Assembly: GCA_024413875.1 (NCBI GenBank)
Contig: JAKSVY010000007.1
Span: 1-38,813 of the forward strand
DNA length: 38,813 bases
Direction: 5' to 3'
Origin: Bacilli bacterium
Lineage (GTDB): Bacteria; Bacillota_I; Bacilli_A; RFN20; CAG-826
Part shown: piece by piece, positions 7,567 through 17,613 of the stretch
How positions within the stretch are numbered: the stretch's first letter is position 1
Layout of the letters: every line of letters starts with the position of its first letter
The notes under the pieces: generated by a model
The model's database searches: none
Seen by the model: only the letters and a program-made list of their open reading frames with translations
What the model was told of the DNA's origin: nothing
Position numbers and translations under genes: made by a program

Positions 7567-8169
7567 TTATTCCCCTTTAAAAAAATCGTCCCCTACATTA
7601 TATGTATCATCAAGTAGAAGCAAACCACGAACTTGTGGAGCGTTAGGTAAATGAAGTTCACGTGCACTACACATCATACCTTCAGACTTAATACCTCTAA
7701 GTGAAGATGGAATGATTGATGACCCATCAAACATAATTGTGTAAGGCATAGCGACAACAACTTTAATACCTTCTTTACAGTTAGGAGCACCACAAACGAT
7801 GTCAAGAACTCTATCACCGACATCAACAGTTGTGACGTGTAAATGATCGCTATCTGGGTGTTCTTCACAAGTTAAAACTTTACCAACTCTAAAACCACTT
7901 TCAATTGGTTCTAAGACTGGTAAATTGTTGTTTTTAAGGATGTGGTTAACAACCTTTAAAAACTCTGGATTAGGTGCAACAATCATACCGTTATGATAAA
8001 TCTTAATAATCTTTGAAATATCAAAGATATTAACCCCTATCAATTCATCATTTTTGTATAACGCTGCAACGTTATCAGTTTTAACTACTCTATCAGGTGT
8101 CTCTTGGTTATTAAAGATAATAACAAGAACATCGCCGACTGATTCATGATTATAAAAAATACGATACAT
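7567..8169 (-). CDS. ytpR: YtpR family protein with tRNA-binding (EMAP/OB) domain
   Basis: A 200-residue protein. The N-terminal half (about residues 1-85) is the family-specific domain. The C-terminal half (about residues 90-198) is the OB-fold tRNA-binding module also found in the PheRS beta chain, with the signatures GKVLTCEEHPDSDHLHVTTVDVG (split around residues 95-117), IVCGAPNC and RGIKSEGMMCSARELHL. It probably binds tRNA or another structured RNA; its cellular task is not defined even in Bacillus. It lies between trmB and pncB in the long unit; the association with trmB is common in Firmicutes. Confidence 0.9.
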   Translation of the reverse strand: MYRIFYNHESVGDVLVIIFNNQETPDRVVKTDNVAALYKNDELIGVNIFDISKIIKIYHNGMIVAPNPEFLKVVNHILKNNNLPVLEPIESGFRVGKVLTCEEHPDSDHLHVTTVDVGDRVLDIVCGAPNCKEGIKVVVAMPYTIMFDGSSIIPSSLRGIKSEGMMCSARELHLPNAPQVRGLLLLDDTYNVGDDFFKGE

Positions 8170-8173
8170 ATTT

Positions 8174-8788
8174 TTATTCCTTTCTAAGGACTATACGATT
8201 AATATTTTTACCTTTTGCTCTAAACTTAAGTTCATATTCGGTAGGAACATCTGTTTCGAGTAATTGATAATTATCATCGTTACTAATTAATTTGAATTTT
8301 GATTCTTGGATTTCTTCTAATGTAAAAGCATATAAAGAATCATTATCAGACTTAAAGATAAGTTCTCCACCCTTCTTAAGGATACGATAGTATCTTTCTA
8401 AGAAAGTGTGATATGTAAGTCTTCTTTTTGCGTGTCTTTTCTTAGGCCAAGGATCAGAGAAATTTAAATATAAAGTATCAACAGATTCATCTTTAAGACT
8501 TTCAAAAAGTTCTTCAATATCACATGGATACACTAAAACATTTGGAACGGCTAAGTCTTGAATCTTTTTTGCTGCAATACCTGCGACTGTTTTAACTTTC
8601 TCAACTGCTACAAATTGCTTGTCTGGATTTTTAAGGGCCATGCCAATAGCGAAGTCACCTTTACCAGCGCCAATTTCAAAACAAACTGGCTTACCTACAA
8701 AGATAGAGTCAAGATTTTCCTTCATTAAAATAATCTCAGGATGTTCGACTAAATAGTCGACAGCCCATTGTTTATATTTGTTTCTCAT
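8174..8788 (-). CDS. trmB: tRNA (guanine-N7-)-methyltransferase
   Basis: A 204-residue Rossmann-fold methyltransferase that makes m7G46 in tRNA variable loops. It shows the family opening MRNKYKQWAVDYLVEHPEI, the SAM-binding EIGAGKGDFA (about residues 38-47), VAVEKVKTVAG, the catalytic/tRNA-binding signature NFSDPWPKKRHAKRRL (about residues 109-124), and the C-terminal ELIFKSDNDSLY and VPTEYELKF. Length is typical (about 210). The start codon overlaps the pepV stop by one base and ytpR follows after 4 bp. Confidence 0.96.
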   Translation of the reverse strand: MRNKYKQWAVDYLVEHPEIILMKENLDSIFVGKPVCFEIGAGKGDFAIGMALKNPDKQFVAVEKVKTVAGIAAKKIQDLAVPNVLVYPCDIEELFESLKDESVDTLYLNFSDPWPKKRHAKRRLTYHTFLERYYRILKKGGELIFKSDNDSLYAFTLEEIQESKFKLISNDDNYQLLETDVPTEYELKFRAKGKNINRIVLRKE

Positions 8789-10140
8789 TATTTTAATCTG
8801 CCTAATTTATCGATAGCGCGAGCATAAATAACTGATGCTAAGTATAAATCATCAAGATTCATATATTCATCAGGTTGGTGCATTGTATCAACTGAATATG
8901 GGAAGGCTGCACCGAAAGCAACAGTATTCTTAGCGTGTTTAGCATAAGTACCACCACCAATTGTGAATGCTGGAGTCTTATCACCAGTTTCAACATAATA
9001 TGCCTTCATTAAAGTTTTAATTAACTTTGATTGTGGATTTAAAAGTAATGGAGCAGAAATTTCATCATGTGATACTTCGCATCCAAAAGTTTCTTTGATA
9101 CGCATCATAGTAGCATCAACACTTACATCTTCTGGGAAACGGAAGTTAACACCTAATTTAAGAGTGCCATTATCTAAAGATAAAACGCCTAAATTATATG
9201 TTGTCTTTCCTAAATGTCTTCCTTGAGCAAATGCATTAAATGCCTTACCTGTTGTATCAGAAAGTTTAGTAACTAAATTTAATAAATTTTCATCTTTGTA
9301 GAATTCCGCAATTGCGCGAAGTCCCATATAGCCAGCGTTAACACCTTTTTCAGGAGTTGAACCATGAGCGGTTTTACCTCTAAATGTAAGTTTCATTAAA
9401 GTTCCATCATCTTCGATATCGCAAGCGATGTATTTATTAGCTTTAGCAAAATCAACAAAGGCCATATCATTTTCAATTTCAATTACACATTCATCACAAA
9501 CAGCATTTAAGACGACTCCGCCTTTAATTGACTTAACTTGAGGAATTGTAAATGGAACATTCAAATGAAGGTTTGTAATGCCTTTTTCACCATAAATTAA
9601 TGGGAATTCAGCATCTGGAGTGAATCCATATGTTGGATATTCCTTTTTTAAGACATTGAAATAGTGTTCAAGGCAAGAAGAACCACGTTCTTCATCACCA
9701 CCGACAACTAAACGGACACGGTATCCTTCAAGTTTATTGTGATCCTTTAAAGCTTTCATCGCGTAGAATGCTGCCATTAAAGGTCCTTTGTCATCTGAAG
9801 TACCACGGCCATAAATTCTATTGCCTTCAATTTGACCACCGAATTTTTCGTATTTCCAATCACCAGTTACTGGTACAACATCTGCGTGAGCAAAGATTCC
9901 AACCAATGTATCTCCACTACCATATGAGATTTCTGTACAATAACCATCGCAATAGTCAACATCAAAACCAAAACGTTCAGCTAAACGTCCAATGTATTGT
10001 AAGGCATTGTGAACACCTTGTCCGAATGGCATAGTGTCACTTTTTGTTGTTTCATCATAAACTGAGTCAATACGTACAAAATCTTGGAGAGCAACTCTCG
10101 TTTCCATTTTGTACTTTCTCATCATAGAAGAATAAGACAT
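8788..10140 (-). CDS. pepV: dipeptidase PepV (M20 zinc metallopeptidase)
   Basis: A 450-residue cytosolic M20 peptidase of the PepV/Sapep type, cleaving dipeptides and some tripeptides from the N-terminus. Metal and catalytic motifs are visible: GIFAHADVVP (about residues 81-90), GRGTSDDKGP (bridging Asp), GGDEERGSSC (catalytic Glu pair), the lid-domain segment KTAHGSTPEKG, and the C-terminal GGGTYAKHAKNTVAFGAAFP. Length and motif order match PepV. It is inside the long minus-strand unit between coaX and trmB and overlaps trmB by one base. It probably feeds amino acids from imported peptides. Confidence 0.93.
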   Translation of the reverse strand: MSYSSMMRKYKMETRVALQDFVRIDSVYDETTKSDTMPFGQGVHNALQYIGRLAERFGFDVDYCDGYCTEISYGSGDTLVGIFAHADVVPVTGDWKYEKFGGQIEGNRIYGRGTSDDKGPLMAAFYAMKALKDHNKLEGYRVRLVVGGDEERGSSCLEHYFNVLKKEYPTYGFTPDAEFPLIYGEKGITNLHLNVPFTIPQVKSIKGGVVLNAVCDECVIEIENDMAFVDFAKANKYIACDIEDDGTLMKLTFRGKTAHGSTPEKGVNAGYMGLRAIAEFYKDENLLNLVTKLSDTTGKAFNAFAQGRHLGKTTYNLGVLSLDNGTLKLGVNFRFPEDVSVDATMMRIKETFGCEVSHDEISAPLLLNPQSKLIKTLMKAYYVETGDKTPAFTIGGGTYAKHAKNTVAFGAAFPYSVDTMHQPDEYMNLDDLYLASVIYARAIDKLGRLK

Positions 10141-10143
10141 AAA

Positions 10144-10920
10144 TTACTCCCTATTTAAATCGTAAATAAAGTTGATACCTTTTAAAGTGAAGTTTGGATC
10201 GTAGAAGAATGAAGATAATTCTTCTTTGAAGAATACTGAATTTCCACCAGTTAAAACTTTCTTTAAGTGGTATCCAAGTTGAGCTTCAACACGTTTACAA
10301 ATACCTAAGATACCTTCTACTGTCATATAGTAGACACCATTAGCCATTGCTTGTGTTGTATTCTTTCCAATAAGAACAGCGTTTTCCGGATCAAAAGAAT
10401 TCATTTCTGGAAGAAGTGCTGTTTTGTTATGGAAACCATTGATGGTAGATTCAAGACCTGGTGCGAAACCACAACCAACGAATTTACCAGATTTATCAAT
10501 TACTAAATATTTAGTAACTGTTCCGAGATCGAAAATAATAGTTGAATCGCTTAAGATTTCTTTAGCATAGGCAATATCGGCAACTAAATCGCCACCGAGT
10601 TCTTTAGGATTATCAATATCGCATTCAAAGTTATTCTTGTAGGTATATGAGTAGACTTCGAGTTCTTTTCCAAAGACAGCGTTAACAGCAACTTGAAGAG
10701 GACGAGTTAAAAATGGAACAACACTTGAGATGAGTCCACCTTCAACATCCTTAGGGTCAATGTTATTTTCTTCTTGGAATGCTTTCATTTCATGAATGTA
10801 GAGTGAAAAATCAGGATCACCTGTATTTCTAATTGCTCTTGTTGCAACAACACGCGAATATTTGAAAATTGCGATGTTTGTTGCACTGTTACCGATATCA
10901 ATAATTAACGAATATGCCAT
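10144..10920 (-). CDS. coaX: type III pantothenate kinase
   Basis: A 258-residue ASKHA-fold kinase for the first step of coenzyme A synthesis. Motifs: the phosphate loop DIGNSATNIAIF (residues 7-18), ISSVVPFLT, ELGGDLVADIAYAKE (the usual G-x-DR motif), IFDLGTVTKYLVID, GCGFAPGLE, and TGGNS at residue 225 onward. Length fits CoaX. Two positions depart from the common consensus: the normally conserved Arg after GxD reads Leu (GGDLVAD), and GTATT reads GTVTK. Those changes might mark a divergent subfamily or altered substrate contacts. It is 1 bp after leuS and 3 bp before pepV. Confidence 0.9.
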   Translation of the reverse strand: MAYSLIIDIGNSATNIAIFKYSRVVATRAIRNTGDPDFSLYIHEMKAFQEENNIDPKDVEGGLISSVVPFLTRPLQVAVNAVFGKELEVYSYTYKNNFECDIDNPKELGGDLVADIAYAKEILSDSTIIFDLGTVTKYLVIDKSGKFVGCGFAPGLESTINGFHNKTALLPEMNSFDPENAVLIGKNTTQAMANGVYYMTVEGILGICKRVEAQLGYHLKKVLTGGNSVFFKEELSSFFYDPNFTLKGINFIYDLNRE

Positions 10921-10921
10921 A

Positions 10922-13324
10922 CTAACCTACCACGATATTAACTATCTTTCCTTTCACGACAATAATTTTACGGATTGTTTTGCCTTCAGTGTGTTTTTGA
11001 ATAGCTTCAAGGCCTAAAGCTAATTTTTGAAGTTCTTCTTCACATGTATCTTTGCTTACGAGCATTGTTGAACGGACTTTACCGTTAACAGATACAGCAA
11101 CTGTAACTTCATCTTGGACTAATGCTTTTGCATCGTATGTTGGCCACTTAGCGTAGTCAATTAATTCTGTAAATCCAAGTTTTTCATAGATTTCTTCACC
11201 AGCAAATGGGCAAACACATGCGAACATTTTGGCAAAGCCAATTAAATATGGACGGTAAAGTGTTTTTGCTTTATAGAAAGCATTAACACAAATCATCATT
11301 TGCGAAATAGCAGTATTTAATTGAAGTGATTCAAAGTCTTCCGTAACTTTCTTAACAGTTGCATTATAGACAAAGTCTAATTCATGAGAGTTTTCATCAC
11401 TAAATCTTGATGTAAATTCTTCTTCATCATATAAACGGAAAACACGTTCAATAAAACGTCTTGCACCAGCAATTCCGTTTTCTGACCATGGGAAGCTTTC
11501 TTCAAGTGGTCCAGCAAACATTTCAAATAAACGAAGTGAGTCTGCACCAAAACGTTGAACGATATCATCAGGGTTAACTACGTTACCACGAGATTTAGAC
11601 ATCTTTTCACCATTTTCACCTAAGATCATTCCTTGGTGGAATAACTTTTGGTATGGTTCTTTGCAGAAGACAACACCTTGATCATAAAGGAACTTATGCC
11701 AGAAACGAGAATAAAGTAAGTGAAGAACAGCGTGTTCAGCACCACCAATATAAAGGTCAACTGGTAACCAGTGTTTGATTAATGAAGGATCTGCAATAGC
11801 CTTTGAATTGTGTGGATCAAGATATCTAATGTAATACCATGATGAACCAGCCCATTGAGGCATTGTATTTGTTTCTCTTCTACCCTTCTTACCATCAATT
11901 TCAACATTGCACCATGAAGTAGCGCGAGCAAGAGGAGATTCTCCAGTTCCACTTGGAGCGTATTTATCAAGTTCAGGTAATACTAAAGGAAGTTCTTCTT
12001 CGCATAATGCGTATGTAGAACCGTCTTCCATGTGAACGATTGGGATTGGTTCTCCCCAATATCTTTGACGAGAGAATAACCAGTCTCTTAACTTATAGTT
12101 AACTTTCCATTCACCTAAGCCTAATTCTTTAAGTTTTGCAACGATTGCTTCTTTAGCATCGTTAATATTCATTCCATTAGCGAAGTCAGAATTCATATGA
12201 GGCGCATCACCTTCAAATGCTTCTTCTGAGACATCGCCTTCAAGAACTTGAATCATTTCTAGTCCATACTTTTTAGCGAATGCATAGTCACGTGAATCGT
12301 GGGTTGGGACTGCCATAACCGCACCATCACCATAACCATATAAAACATAATCAGCAGCATAGATTGGAACTTCTTTACCGTTGATTGGGTTAATTGCGTA
12401 AACTCCGAGGAATACACCAGTCTTATCTTTATTAAGTTCGGTACGTTCCATATCGGATTTATTTTTGATTGCTTCAACATATGCTTCCACTGCCGCTTTT
12501 TGTTCTGGAGTAGCAAGTTTCTTTACGAGTGGATGTTCTGGAGCCAAACAGCAATATGTACATCCAAATAATGTATCAGCACGTGTTGTAAATACTTTAA
12601 ATGAATCATCAGTGCCTTTTACCTTGAAGATAATTTGTGCACCTTTTGATTTGCCAATCCAGTTAGCTTGCATTTCAAGAGTAGACTTTGGCCAGTCAAG
12701 ACCATCAAGTCCTTCAAGAAGTTTTTCAGCATAGCTGGTGATTTTAAGCATCCATTGTTTCATTGGAAGCTTAATAACTGGATAGCCACCTCTTTCTGAC
12801 TTTCCATCAATAACTTCTTCGTTAGCAAGAACTGTTCCGAGTTCAGGACAGAAGTTTACTGGAATTTCATTAATATAGGCTAAATCGGCGTTGTAAAGTT
12901 TAGTAAAGATCCATTGTGTCCATTTGTAGAATTCTGGTTCACAAGTTGAGATTTCTTTACTCCAGTCATATGAGAATCCTAAGCGCTTAATTTGACGACG
13001 GAAGTTATCAATATTTGCGACAGTAAATTCATATGGGTGTCTATTGTTTTTAATGGCGAATTGTTCTGCTGGAAGACCAAAACTATCAAAACCCATTGGG
13101 TGAAGAACGTTATAGCCTTGCATTCTCTTCATACGAGAAACAATATCAGATGCAGTATATCCTTCTGGGTGGCCAACGTGTAAACCTTGTCCACTAGGAT
13201 ATGGGAACATATCGAGGGAATAGAATTTTGGCTTGCTAAAATCATAGGCATCACAAACGAAAGGTTTTCTTTCTTCGTATACCTTAAGCCACTTTTCTTC
13301 TATTTCAATGTGGTTATAACTCAT
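10922..13324 (-). CDS. leuS: leucyl-tRNA synthetase
   Basis: An 800-residue class Ia synthetase. The HIGH motif appears as HVGH in [18 protein letters not shown] (about residues 40-57), the CP1 editing domain carries the [11 protein letters not shown] threonine-rich region and the [18 protein letters not shown] segment, and KMSKS appears as [14 protein letters not shown] (about residues 577-590). Tryptophan-rich and anticodon-binding regions and the small C-terminal domain (ending [13 protein letters not shown]) are complete. The start overlaps the glgA stop as ATGA, which leaves no space for a T-box leader, so leucine control at this gene by that route is excluded. Coupling a housekeeping synthetase directly to the glycogen genes is notable. 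Confidence 0.98.
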   Translation of the reverse strand: MSYNHIEIEEKWLKVYEERKPFVCDAYDFSKPKFYSLDMFPYPSGQGLHVGHPEGYTASDIVSRMKRMQGYNVLHPMGFDSFGLPAEQFAIKNNRHPYEFTVANIDNFRRQIKRLGFSYDWSKEISTCEPEFYKWTQWIFTKLYNADLAYINEIPVNFCPELGTVLANEEVIDGKSERGGYPVIKLPMKQWMLKITSYAEKLLEGLDGLDWPKSTLEMQANWIGKSKGAQIIFKVKGTDDSFKVFTTRADTLFGCTYCCLAPEHPLVKKLATPEQKAAVEAYVEAIKNKSDMERTELNKDKTGVFLGVYAINPINGKEVPIYAADYVLYGYGDGAVMAVPTHDSRDYAFAKKYGLEMIQVLEGDVSEEAFEGDAPHMNSDFANGMNINDAKEAIVAKLKELGLGEWKVNYKLRDWLFSRQRYWGEPIPIVHMEDGSTYALCEEELPLVLPELDKYAPSGTGESPLARATSWCNVEIDGKKGRRETNTMPQWAGSSWYYIRYLDPHNSKAIADPSLIKHWLPVDLYIGGAEHAVLHLLYSRFWHKFLYDQGVVFCKEPYQKLFHQGMILGENGEKMSKSRGNVVNPDDIVQRFGADSLRLFEMFAGPLEESFPWSENGIAGARRFIERVFRLYDEEEFTSRFSDENSHELDFVYNATVKKVTEDFESLQLNTAISQMMICVNAFYKAKTLYRPYLIGFAKMFACVCPFAGEEIYEKLGFTELIDYAKWPTYDAKALVQDEVTVAVSVNGKVRSTMLVSKDTCEEELQKLALGLEAIQKHTEGKTIRKIIVVKGKIVNIVVG

Positions 13325-14781
13325 TTTGCCATTGCCTTTCTATAAATATCTTGATATTTCTTTGCACTTTCTTCCCAACCTCTATCTAAGTTGATAGCGT
13401 TGTGAATGATAGTTCTAAATGTTTCTTCATCATTGTTATATAAATCAAGAGCAACGTTAACAGCGTATCTTAAACCATTGATATCATAGTCAATGAAGCT
13501 GAAGCCTGTTGCCTTCTTGCTGTTACTTATAACTGGATTATATCCAACGACTGTATCCTTTAATCCGCCTGTTTCACGAACGATTGGAAGTGTTCCATAT
13601 CTTTGAGCGATAATTTGACCAATTCCACATGGTTCGAATAATGAAGGCATTAAGAATAAATCAGAACCAGCATAGAGTTGGTGCGCTAATACATTATTAA
13701 AGCCTAAGTAAAGAGCGACATTTGAAGGATATCTATCTCTTAATTGTTCAAGTTTTTGTTGAATGTATGGATCACCACTTCCTAAAATCGCAACAAAGCA
13801 GTTTCTTTGAACAAGTTCTGGAATGATTTGGATAACTAAATCCATACCCTTTTGATCTGTAAGTCTTGTAACCATTGAGATTAATGGATTGTTTTTATCT
13901 TTTTCTTTTGTTGATAAACCTAATTTCTTAATGGTTTCACGTTTACATTGTTGTTTGCCCAAAACGAATGAACGTGGGTTATACATTCTTGTAATATATT
14001 CATCGGTCTTTGGGTTGAATTCATCAGTGTCAAGACCATTGACAATGCCATAAAAATCATCCTTACGGAGTTCTAAGCAGTATTTGAAGCCTTGGCTTGT
14101 TGAATAGTTTAATAATTCATCACGATATGTTGGTGAAACAGTTGTGATGATATCAGCATATGCGATAGCGGCTTTAAGTGTAGAAACTTGTCCATCAAAA
14201 CGAACAACACCACTATCGAATAATGAATCGTTAAGGCCATAGTAGTTATTTAAGCAATACTTATCCATCATACCCTTGAATGCTGGGTTATGAATGGTAA
14301 GGACTGATTTTGTTCTATGGAAGAAGCTTTCACGTAAGTTGAATCTTTCCTTAATGTAGCAAGGAACCATACCAACTTGCCAGTCATGAATATGAAGGAC
14401 ATCTGGTTTAAATCCAATAGCGACTAACGCTTCAACAGCGGCCATTGAGAAGAATGCGAATCTTTCTGTATCATCGCCCCAACCATAAAGGTTGTCACGC
14501 TTAAAGTAGAATTCGTTATCAATTAAATAAAATTTAACATTACCTAATTGATATTCATATAAACCAACGTATTGTTTTCTCCAAGACATGAAAATGTTAT
14601 ATTCAGCAATCTTTTTAGGTTCGCTTTCAAAACGAACATTATCATTCTTGTAATAAGGTAAAACGATGACTACTTCATCACCGAGTTCAATTAATTTCTT
14701 TGTAAGTGAATAAACAACATCAGCAAGACCACCTGTCTTGTAGAGTGGATTACATTCACTAGTTAACATTGCTATTTTCAT
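13321..14781 (-). CDS. glgA: glycogen synthase (GT5, ADP-glucose)
   Basis: A 486-residue GT-B glycosyltransferase extending alpha-1,4-glucan with ADP-glucose. The N-terminal [12 protein letters not shown] (K15, the ADP-glucose-binding lysine) marks the GT5 family. [36 protein letters not shown], and [31 protein letters not shown] (the acidic E and the nucleotide-binding GGL) follow in order. Length is usual (about 480). The stop codon is TGA, direct evidence against TGA-as-Trp. It lies 4 bp overlapped with glgD upstream and leuS downstream. Confidence 0.96.
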   Translation of the reverse strand: MKIAMLTSECNPLYKTGGLADVVYSLTKKLIELGDEVVIVLPYYKNDNVRFESEPKKIAEYNIFMSWRKQYVGLYEYQLGNVKFYLIDNEFYFKRDNLYGWGDDTERFAFFSMAAVEALVAIGFKPDVLHIHDWQVGMVPCYIKERFNLRESFFHRTKSVLTIHNPAFKGMMDKYCLNNYYGLNDSLFDSGVVRFDGQVSTLKAAIAYADIITTVSPTYRDELLNYSTSQGFKYCLELRKDDFYGIVNGLDTDEFNPKTDEYITRMYNPRSFVLGKQQCKRETIKKLGLSTKEKDKNNPLISMVTRLTDQKGMDLVIQIIPELVQRNCFVAILGSGDPYIQQKLEQLRDRYPSNVALYLGFNNVLAHQLYAGSDLFLMPSLFEPCGIGQIIAQRYGTLPIVRETGGLKDTVVGYNPVISNSKKATGFSFIDYDINGLRYAVNVALDLYNNDEETFRTIIHNAINLDRGWEESAKKYQDIYRKAMAK

Positions 14782-15893
14782 AAAATGTTCTTTCCTTGTG
14801 CAATAAATTTAGGCTTTTCACTTGTGCCTTTTACAACAGCGTTTTTGCAAACGTGTGAATATTTATCAATTAAGACGTTCTCAATGTGAGCGCCTTCTTC
14901 AATAACTGTTCTTGTTAAGATGATTGAGTTTTTAACAACTGCACCTTTCTTAACAACAACACGTCTTGATAAAACTGAGTTTTCGACTGTTCCATCAACG
15001 ATAACACCATTAGAGATGAATGAGTTTTTAACTTTAGCGTTAACACCATATGTTGCTGGTGGAGTGTCGTGAGTTAATGTGTAGATTGGCCAATCTTCAC
15101 GGAAGAGTTCAAGAGCTTTCTTGTAATCGAATAATTCGAATGAGTATTCCATGAAGTGCTTTAATGAGTCTACGCAACGAGCATAGTGTCTATACTCATA
15201 TGCGTATACATCTGTCTTCTTGTGGTTGATGATGTATTGGATAACTTTCTTAAATGAGTTGACTGTTGGTTGTCCAAGATATTCAGAAGCGTGTTTTCTG
15301 ATGTAATCCATAGAGATGATATAAGTTTCTAAAGAGACATCTGCTTCATTCTTTCTTCCGTTATTAGCAACTGATTTAACAACTTTACCATTTTCAACAG
15401 TTAAGACGTTGCTTCCGCGGAAGGCTTCTTTAGCGTCAGTGATGTGTTTGTACACTACTGTGATATCGCGACCTTTTTCATAATGTTCTCTAACAATATT
15501 CTTAAGGTTAATTGTTGAGATAATATGGGCAGGTTGGATAACAACAACATCGGCTTTAGCTTGGAATAAAACCCAGTCGTTTTCTTTTAAACAGTTAATA
15601 TCTGTATTTTCTTCTGGGTCAATCATTCCCTTTTCATTGATAAGAAGGTTTTGACGATCAATCTTAGTGTTGTTAACCCAAGATTTGATTGAACCAACGT
15701 GTTTTGCAACAGAACGGAAGTTATCTTTAATAAGGATATTGATTCCATCAATACCAGAGTTTGCAAAGTTAGATAATGCAAAGTCCATTGGTGTAAATCT
15801 TCCTAAGAAAGATGTTGAGGCAAGTGTTCTTGTCTTTGTGAGATTACCTAATGATGGTGAATCGAATAAATTTAATAAACCTACGACCTTCAT
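14778..15893 (-). CDS. glgD: glucose-1-phosphate adenylyltransferase, GlgD regulatory-type subunit
   Basis: A 371-residue GlgC paralogue. It keeps the nucleotidyltransferase fold and the left-handed beta-helix repeats at the C-terminus (VKNSFISNGVIVDGTVENSV, VVKKGAVVKNSIIL) but lacks the GGxGxR pyrophosphorylase loop of GlgC, having LLNLFDSPSLGNLTKTR at that position. In Bacillus-type systems GlgD joins GlgC to raise activity. A longer in-frame start at 15935 exists but would overlap glgC by 41 bp; the ATG at 15893 follows the strong GAAAGGAG site and lies 1 bp after the glgC stop, so I chose it. It overlaps glgA by 4 bp. Confidence 0.92.
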   Translation of the reverse strand: MKVVGLLNLFDSPSLGNLTKTRTLASTSFLGRFTPMDFALSNFANSGIDGINILIKDNFRSVAKHVGSIKSWVNNTKIDRQNLLINEKGMIDPEENTDINCLKENDWVLFQAKADVVVIQPAHIISTINLKNIVREHYEKGRDITVVYKHITDAKEAFRGSNVLTVENGKVVKSVANNGRKNEADVSLETYIISMDYIRKHASEYLGQPTVNSFKKVIQYIINHKKTDVYAYEYRHYARCVDSLKHFMEYSFELFDYKKALELFREDWPIYTLTHDTPPATYGVNAKVKNSFISNGVIVDGTVENSVLSRRVVVKKGAVVKNSIILTRTVIEEGAHIENVLIDKYSHVCKNAVVKGTSEKPKFIAQGKNIL

Positions 15894-15894
15894 A

Positions 15895-17022
15895 TTAGTT
15901 CTCCTTTCCGTTAGCGAATAAGACAACTTCGCCACTTAAGTCACCAATGACTTGGTTTTCTTCAACAATTGAATTAGGACCAACCATTGCTTTATAGACC
16001 TTTGCACCTTTCTTAATTAAGGCTCCAGGCATGATGACAGAGTCAACTACTTCTGCCCCTTCTTCAACCATTACTTCGTTAGAAACTACTGAGTGTTTTA
16101 CGTTACCAACGATAACAGCGCCTTGGTTGATTAATGAGTCAGTAATAACTGCATCAGGTCCAACATATTGTGGATGAGAGTTTGTATCTTCAGAATAAAT
16201 AATGTTACCTGCTAAGATTTTATTTAAGTTAGCACCATTATCTCCGAGAAGATCCATGTTAGCTTCGTGAAGGGAAGCGATTGTTCCAACGTCTTTCCAG
16301 TATCCTTTGTATTGGTATGCCATTAAGCGTTTTTCTTCAGCGAGCATTGTAGGAATGATATCTTTGCCAAAATCGTGAGATGAGTTTTCATCAGCAGCGT
16401 CTTTTATAAGAGCTTTTCTTAATACTTTGTAAGTGAAGATATATACACCCATAGAAGCTAAATCAGAGATTGGATTCTTTGGTTTTTCAACGAACTTAAC
16501 AATGTTGTTGTTTTTGTCTGTTACTAAGATTCCGAAGCGGCTTGCTTCTTTCATAGGAACTTGGTAGACAGCAATTGTACAGTCAGCCTTGTTATCGATA
16601 TGTTGTTTTAACATTTCCTTATAGTTTGTTGAGTAGATGTGGTCTCCAGAAAGAATAAGAACATATTCAGGATCAACACGATCAAGGAAGTCGATATTTT
16701 CATAGATTGCATCCGCTGTACCTTTATACCAGTTAAGACCAGCTTCAGTTTGACGAGGTGCAAGTGATGTTGTTAATGAACGGACACCATTTAATCCCCA
16801 CTTTTCACCGTTACCGATGTATAGGTCTAAGGCAGTAGATTCATATTGAGTCAAGATACCGACAGTGCGAATATCACTATTAGCACAGTTTGATAATGGG
16901 AAGTCGATGATGCGATATTTAGCACCATAACTTACTGCTGGTTTTGCAACTTTTTTAGTGAGGGCTTCAAGTCTTGTTCCCTTTCCACCAGCTAGTACCA
17001 TTGCAACGAGTTTTTCTTTCAT
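15895..17022 (-). CDS. glgC: glucose-1-phosphate adenylyltransferase, catalytic subunit
   Basis: A 375-residue enzyme making ADP-glucose from glucose-1-phosphate and ATP, the committed step of glycogen synthesis. Motifs: MVLAGGKGTRLEALT (residues 8-22), KPAVSYGAKYRIIDFPLSN (activator and substrate region), WYKGTADAIYEN, LSGDHIYS..Y, VEKPKNP (glucose-1-P binding) and C-terminal beta-helix repeats. It heads the glgC-glgD-glgA-leuS-coaX-pepV-trmB-ytpR-pncB unit, with AAAGGAG 9 nt before the ATG and a promoter at 17066-17094. No glgB or glgP is in the window. Confidence 0.96.
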   Translation of the reverse strand: MKEKLVAMVLAGGKGTRLEALTKKVAKPAVSYGAKYRIIDFPLSNCANSDIRTVGILTQYESTALDLYIGNGEKWGLNGVRSLTTSLAPRQTEAGLNWYKGTADAIYENIDFLDRVDPEYVLILSGDHIYSTNYKEMLKQHIDNKADCTIAVYQVPMKEASRFGILVTDKNNNIVKFVEKPKNPISDLASMGVYIFTYKVLRKALIKDAADENSSHDFGKDIIPTMLAEEKRLMAYQYKGYWKDVGTIASLHEANMDLLGDNGANLNKILAGNIIYSEDTNSHPQYVGPDAVITDSLINQGAVIVGNVKHSVVSNEVMVEEGAEVVDSVIMPGALIKKGAKVYKAMVGPNSIVEENQVIGDLSGEVVLFANGKEN

Positions 17023-17065
17023 TTAATTCTCTCCTTTATTCAAAGTTAGATGGTTAATCAATGAT

Positions 17066-17094
17066 AGTTTAGCATATATATTTATATATGTTAA
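17066..17094 (-). promoter_or_regulatory. glgC operon promoter
   Basis: On the minus strand: TTAACA (17094-17089), 17 bp, then TAAACT (17071-17066) preceded by TGC, an extended -10. This gives a short leader of about 38 nt including AAAGGAG. It is back to back with the promoter of the plus-strand gene at 17132. Confidence 0.7.
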
Positions 17095-17096
17095 TG

Positions 17097-17125
17097 TTTA
17101 ATTATCTTAAAATGTGTGTTATATT
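17097..17125 (+). promoter_or_regulatory. promoter of the gene at 17132, apparently leaderless
   Basis: TTTAAT (17097-17102), 17 bp, TGT-TATATT (hexamer 17120-17125). The ATG begins 7 nt after the hexamer ends, where transcription should start, and no ribosome site is present. Confidence 0.6.
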
Positions 17126-17131
17126 TGAATT

Positions 17132-17605
17132 ATGTCGAATAAAGCAGGTAACAAAAAACTATATTTATCAAAGGGAAAAATCATTATTTCTTTCGTTATT
17201 GCTTTTGTTTCTCTTGAGCTTTTATTTTATTTAACAATTCAATTTAGTGAAACAGGAGCGTGGTTCCCATTTGGAACATCGTTTTATATATACACTCCTC
17301 TCCTAGTAATTTTATCTATAATTTTTGGTATTCTATCAGTCACTAAAGTATATTATGAAGTTGATAAAAACTGCATTGTTCATCATAAGATGAATAAAGA
17401 GATTGAATATAGTTTCAAAAACATCACTTATATTGATGAAGAATGGTCAAGAAAAAACAAGCAATTAAGATTCTTTGATAAGAACGGAAAAGACCATTAT
17501 TTAGTGTTCGATAAAGAAGGAATTATCTTTGATATGGCGCTTAAATATGCTTCACCTTTATCAAGAGATGACTTTAGAAGAAGATTTCCAAAAGCGAAGC
17601 TATAA
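17132..17605 (+). CDS. two-helix membrane protein with a C-terminal cytoplasmic domain, unknown
   Basis: A 157-residue protein of no family I can name. Two hydrophobic segments (about residues 17-37 and 50-70) are followed by a soluble region of about 85 residues rich in beta-forming stretches (VTKVYYEVDKNCIVHHKMN, EIEYSFKNITYIDEEW, KQLRFFDKNGKDHYLVFD). That layout, with two helices followed by YYEVDKNCIVHH, resembles bacterial PH-like (bPH2 / YdbT-type) proteins, but the match is by eye only. No signal peptide. It is divergent from glgC and upstream of rpmB. The start lies 7 nt after a -10 box with no Shine-Dalgarno, indicating a leaderless mRNA. Confidence 0.65.
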   Translation: MSNKAGNKKLYLSKGKIIISFVIAFVSLELLFYLTIQFSETGAWFPFGTSFYIYTPLLVILSIIFGILSVTKVYYEVDKNCIVHHKMNKEIEYSFKNITYIDEEWSRKNKQLRFFDKNGKDHYLVFDKEGIIFDMALKYASPLSRDDFRRRFPKAKL

Positions 17606-17613
17606 TTTTATTG

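Noticed and set aside
5859..7600. NAD-related riboswitch near pncA or pncB
   Set aside because: The pncA leader is too short and pncB is internal to an operon with 3 bp upstream; no structured leader is visible.
9768..10034. Plus-strand open frame of 88 codons inside pepV
   Set aside because: A shadow of pepV: low-complexity His/Gln/Arg-rich translation, no ribosome site, and the minus strand carries an unambiguous enzyme.
13300..13400. T-box leader for leuS
   Set aside because: leuS overlaps glgA by 4 bp, so there is no leader; no T-box core sequence was seen.
15894..15935. Longer start for glgD at 15935
   Set aside because: It would overlap glgC by 41 bp and add residues not typical of the family; ATG 15893 has GAAAGGAG at correct spacing.
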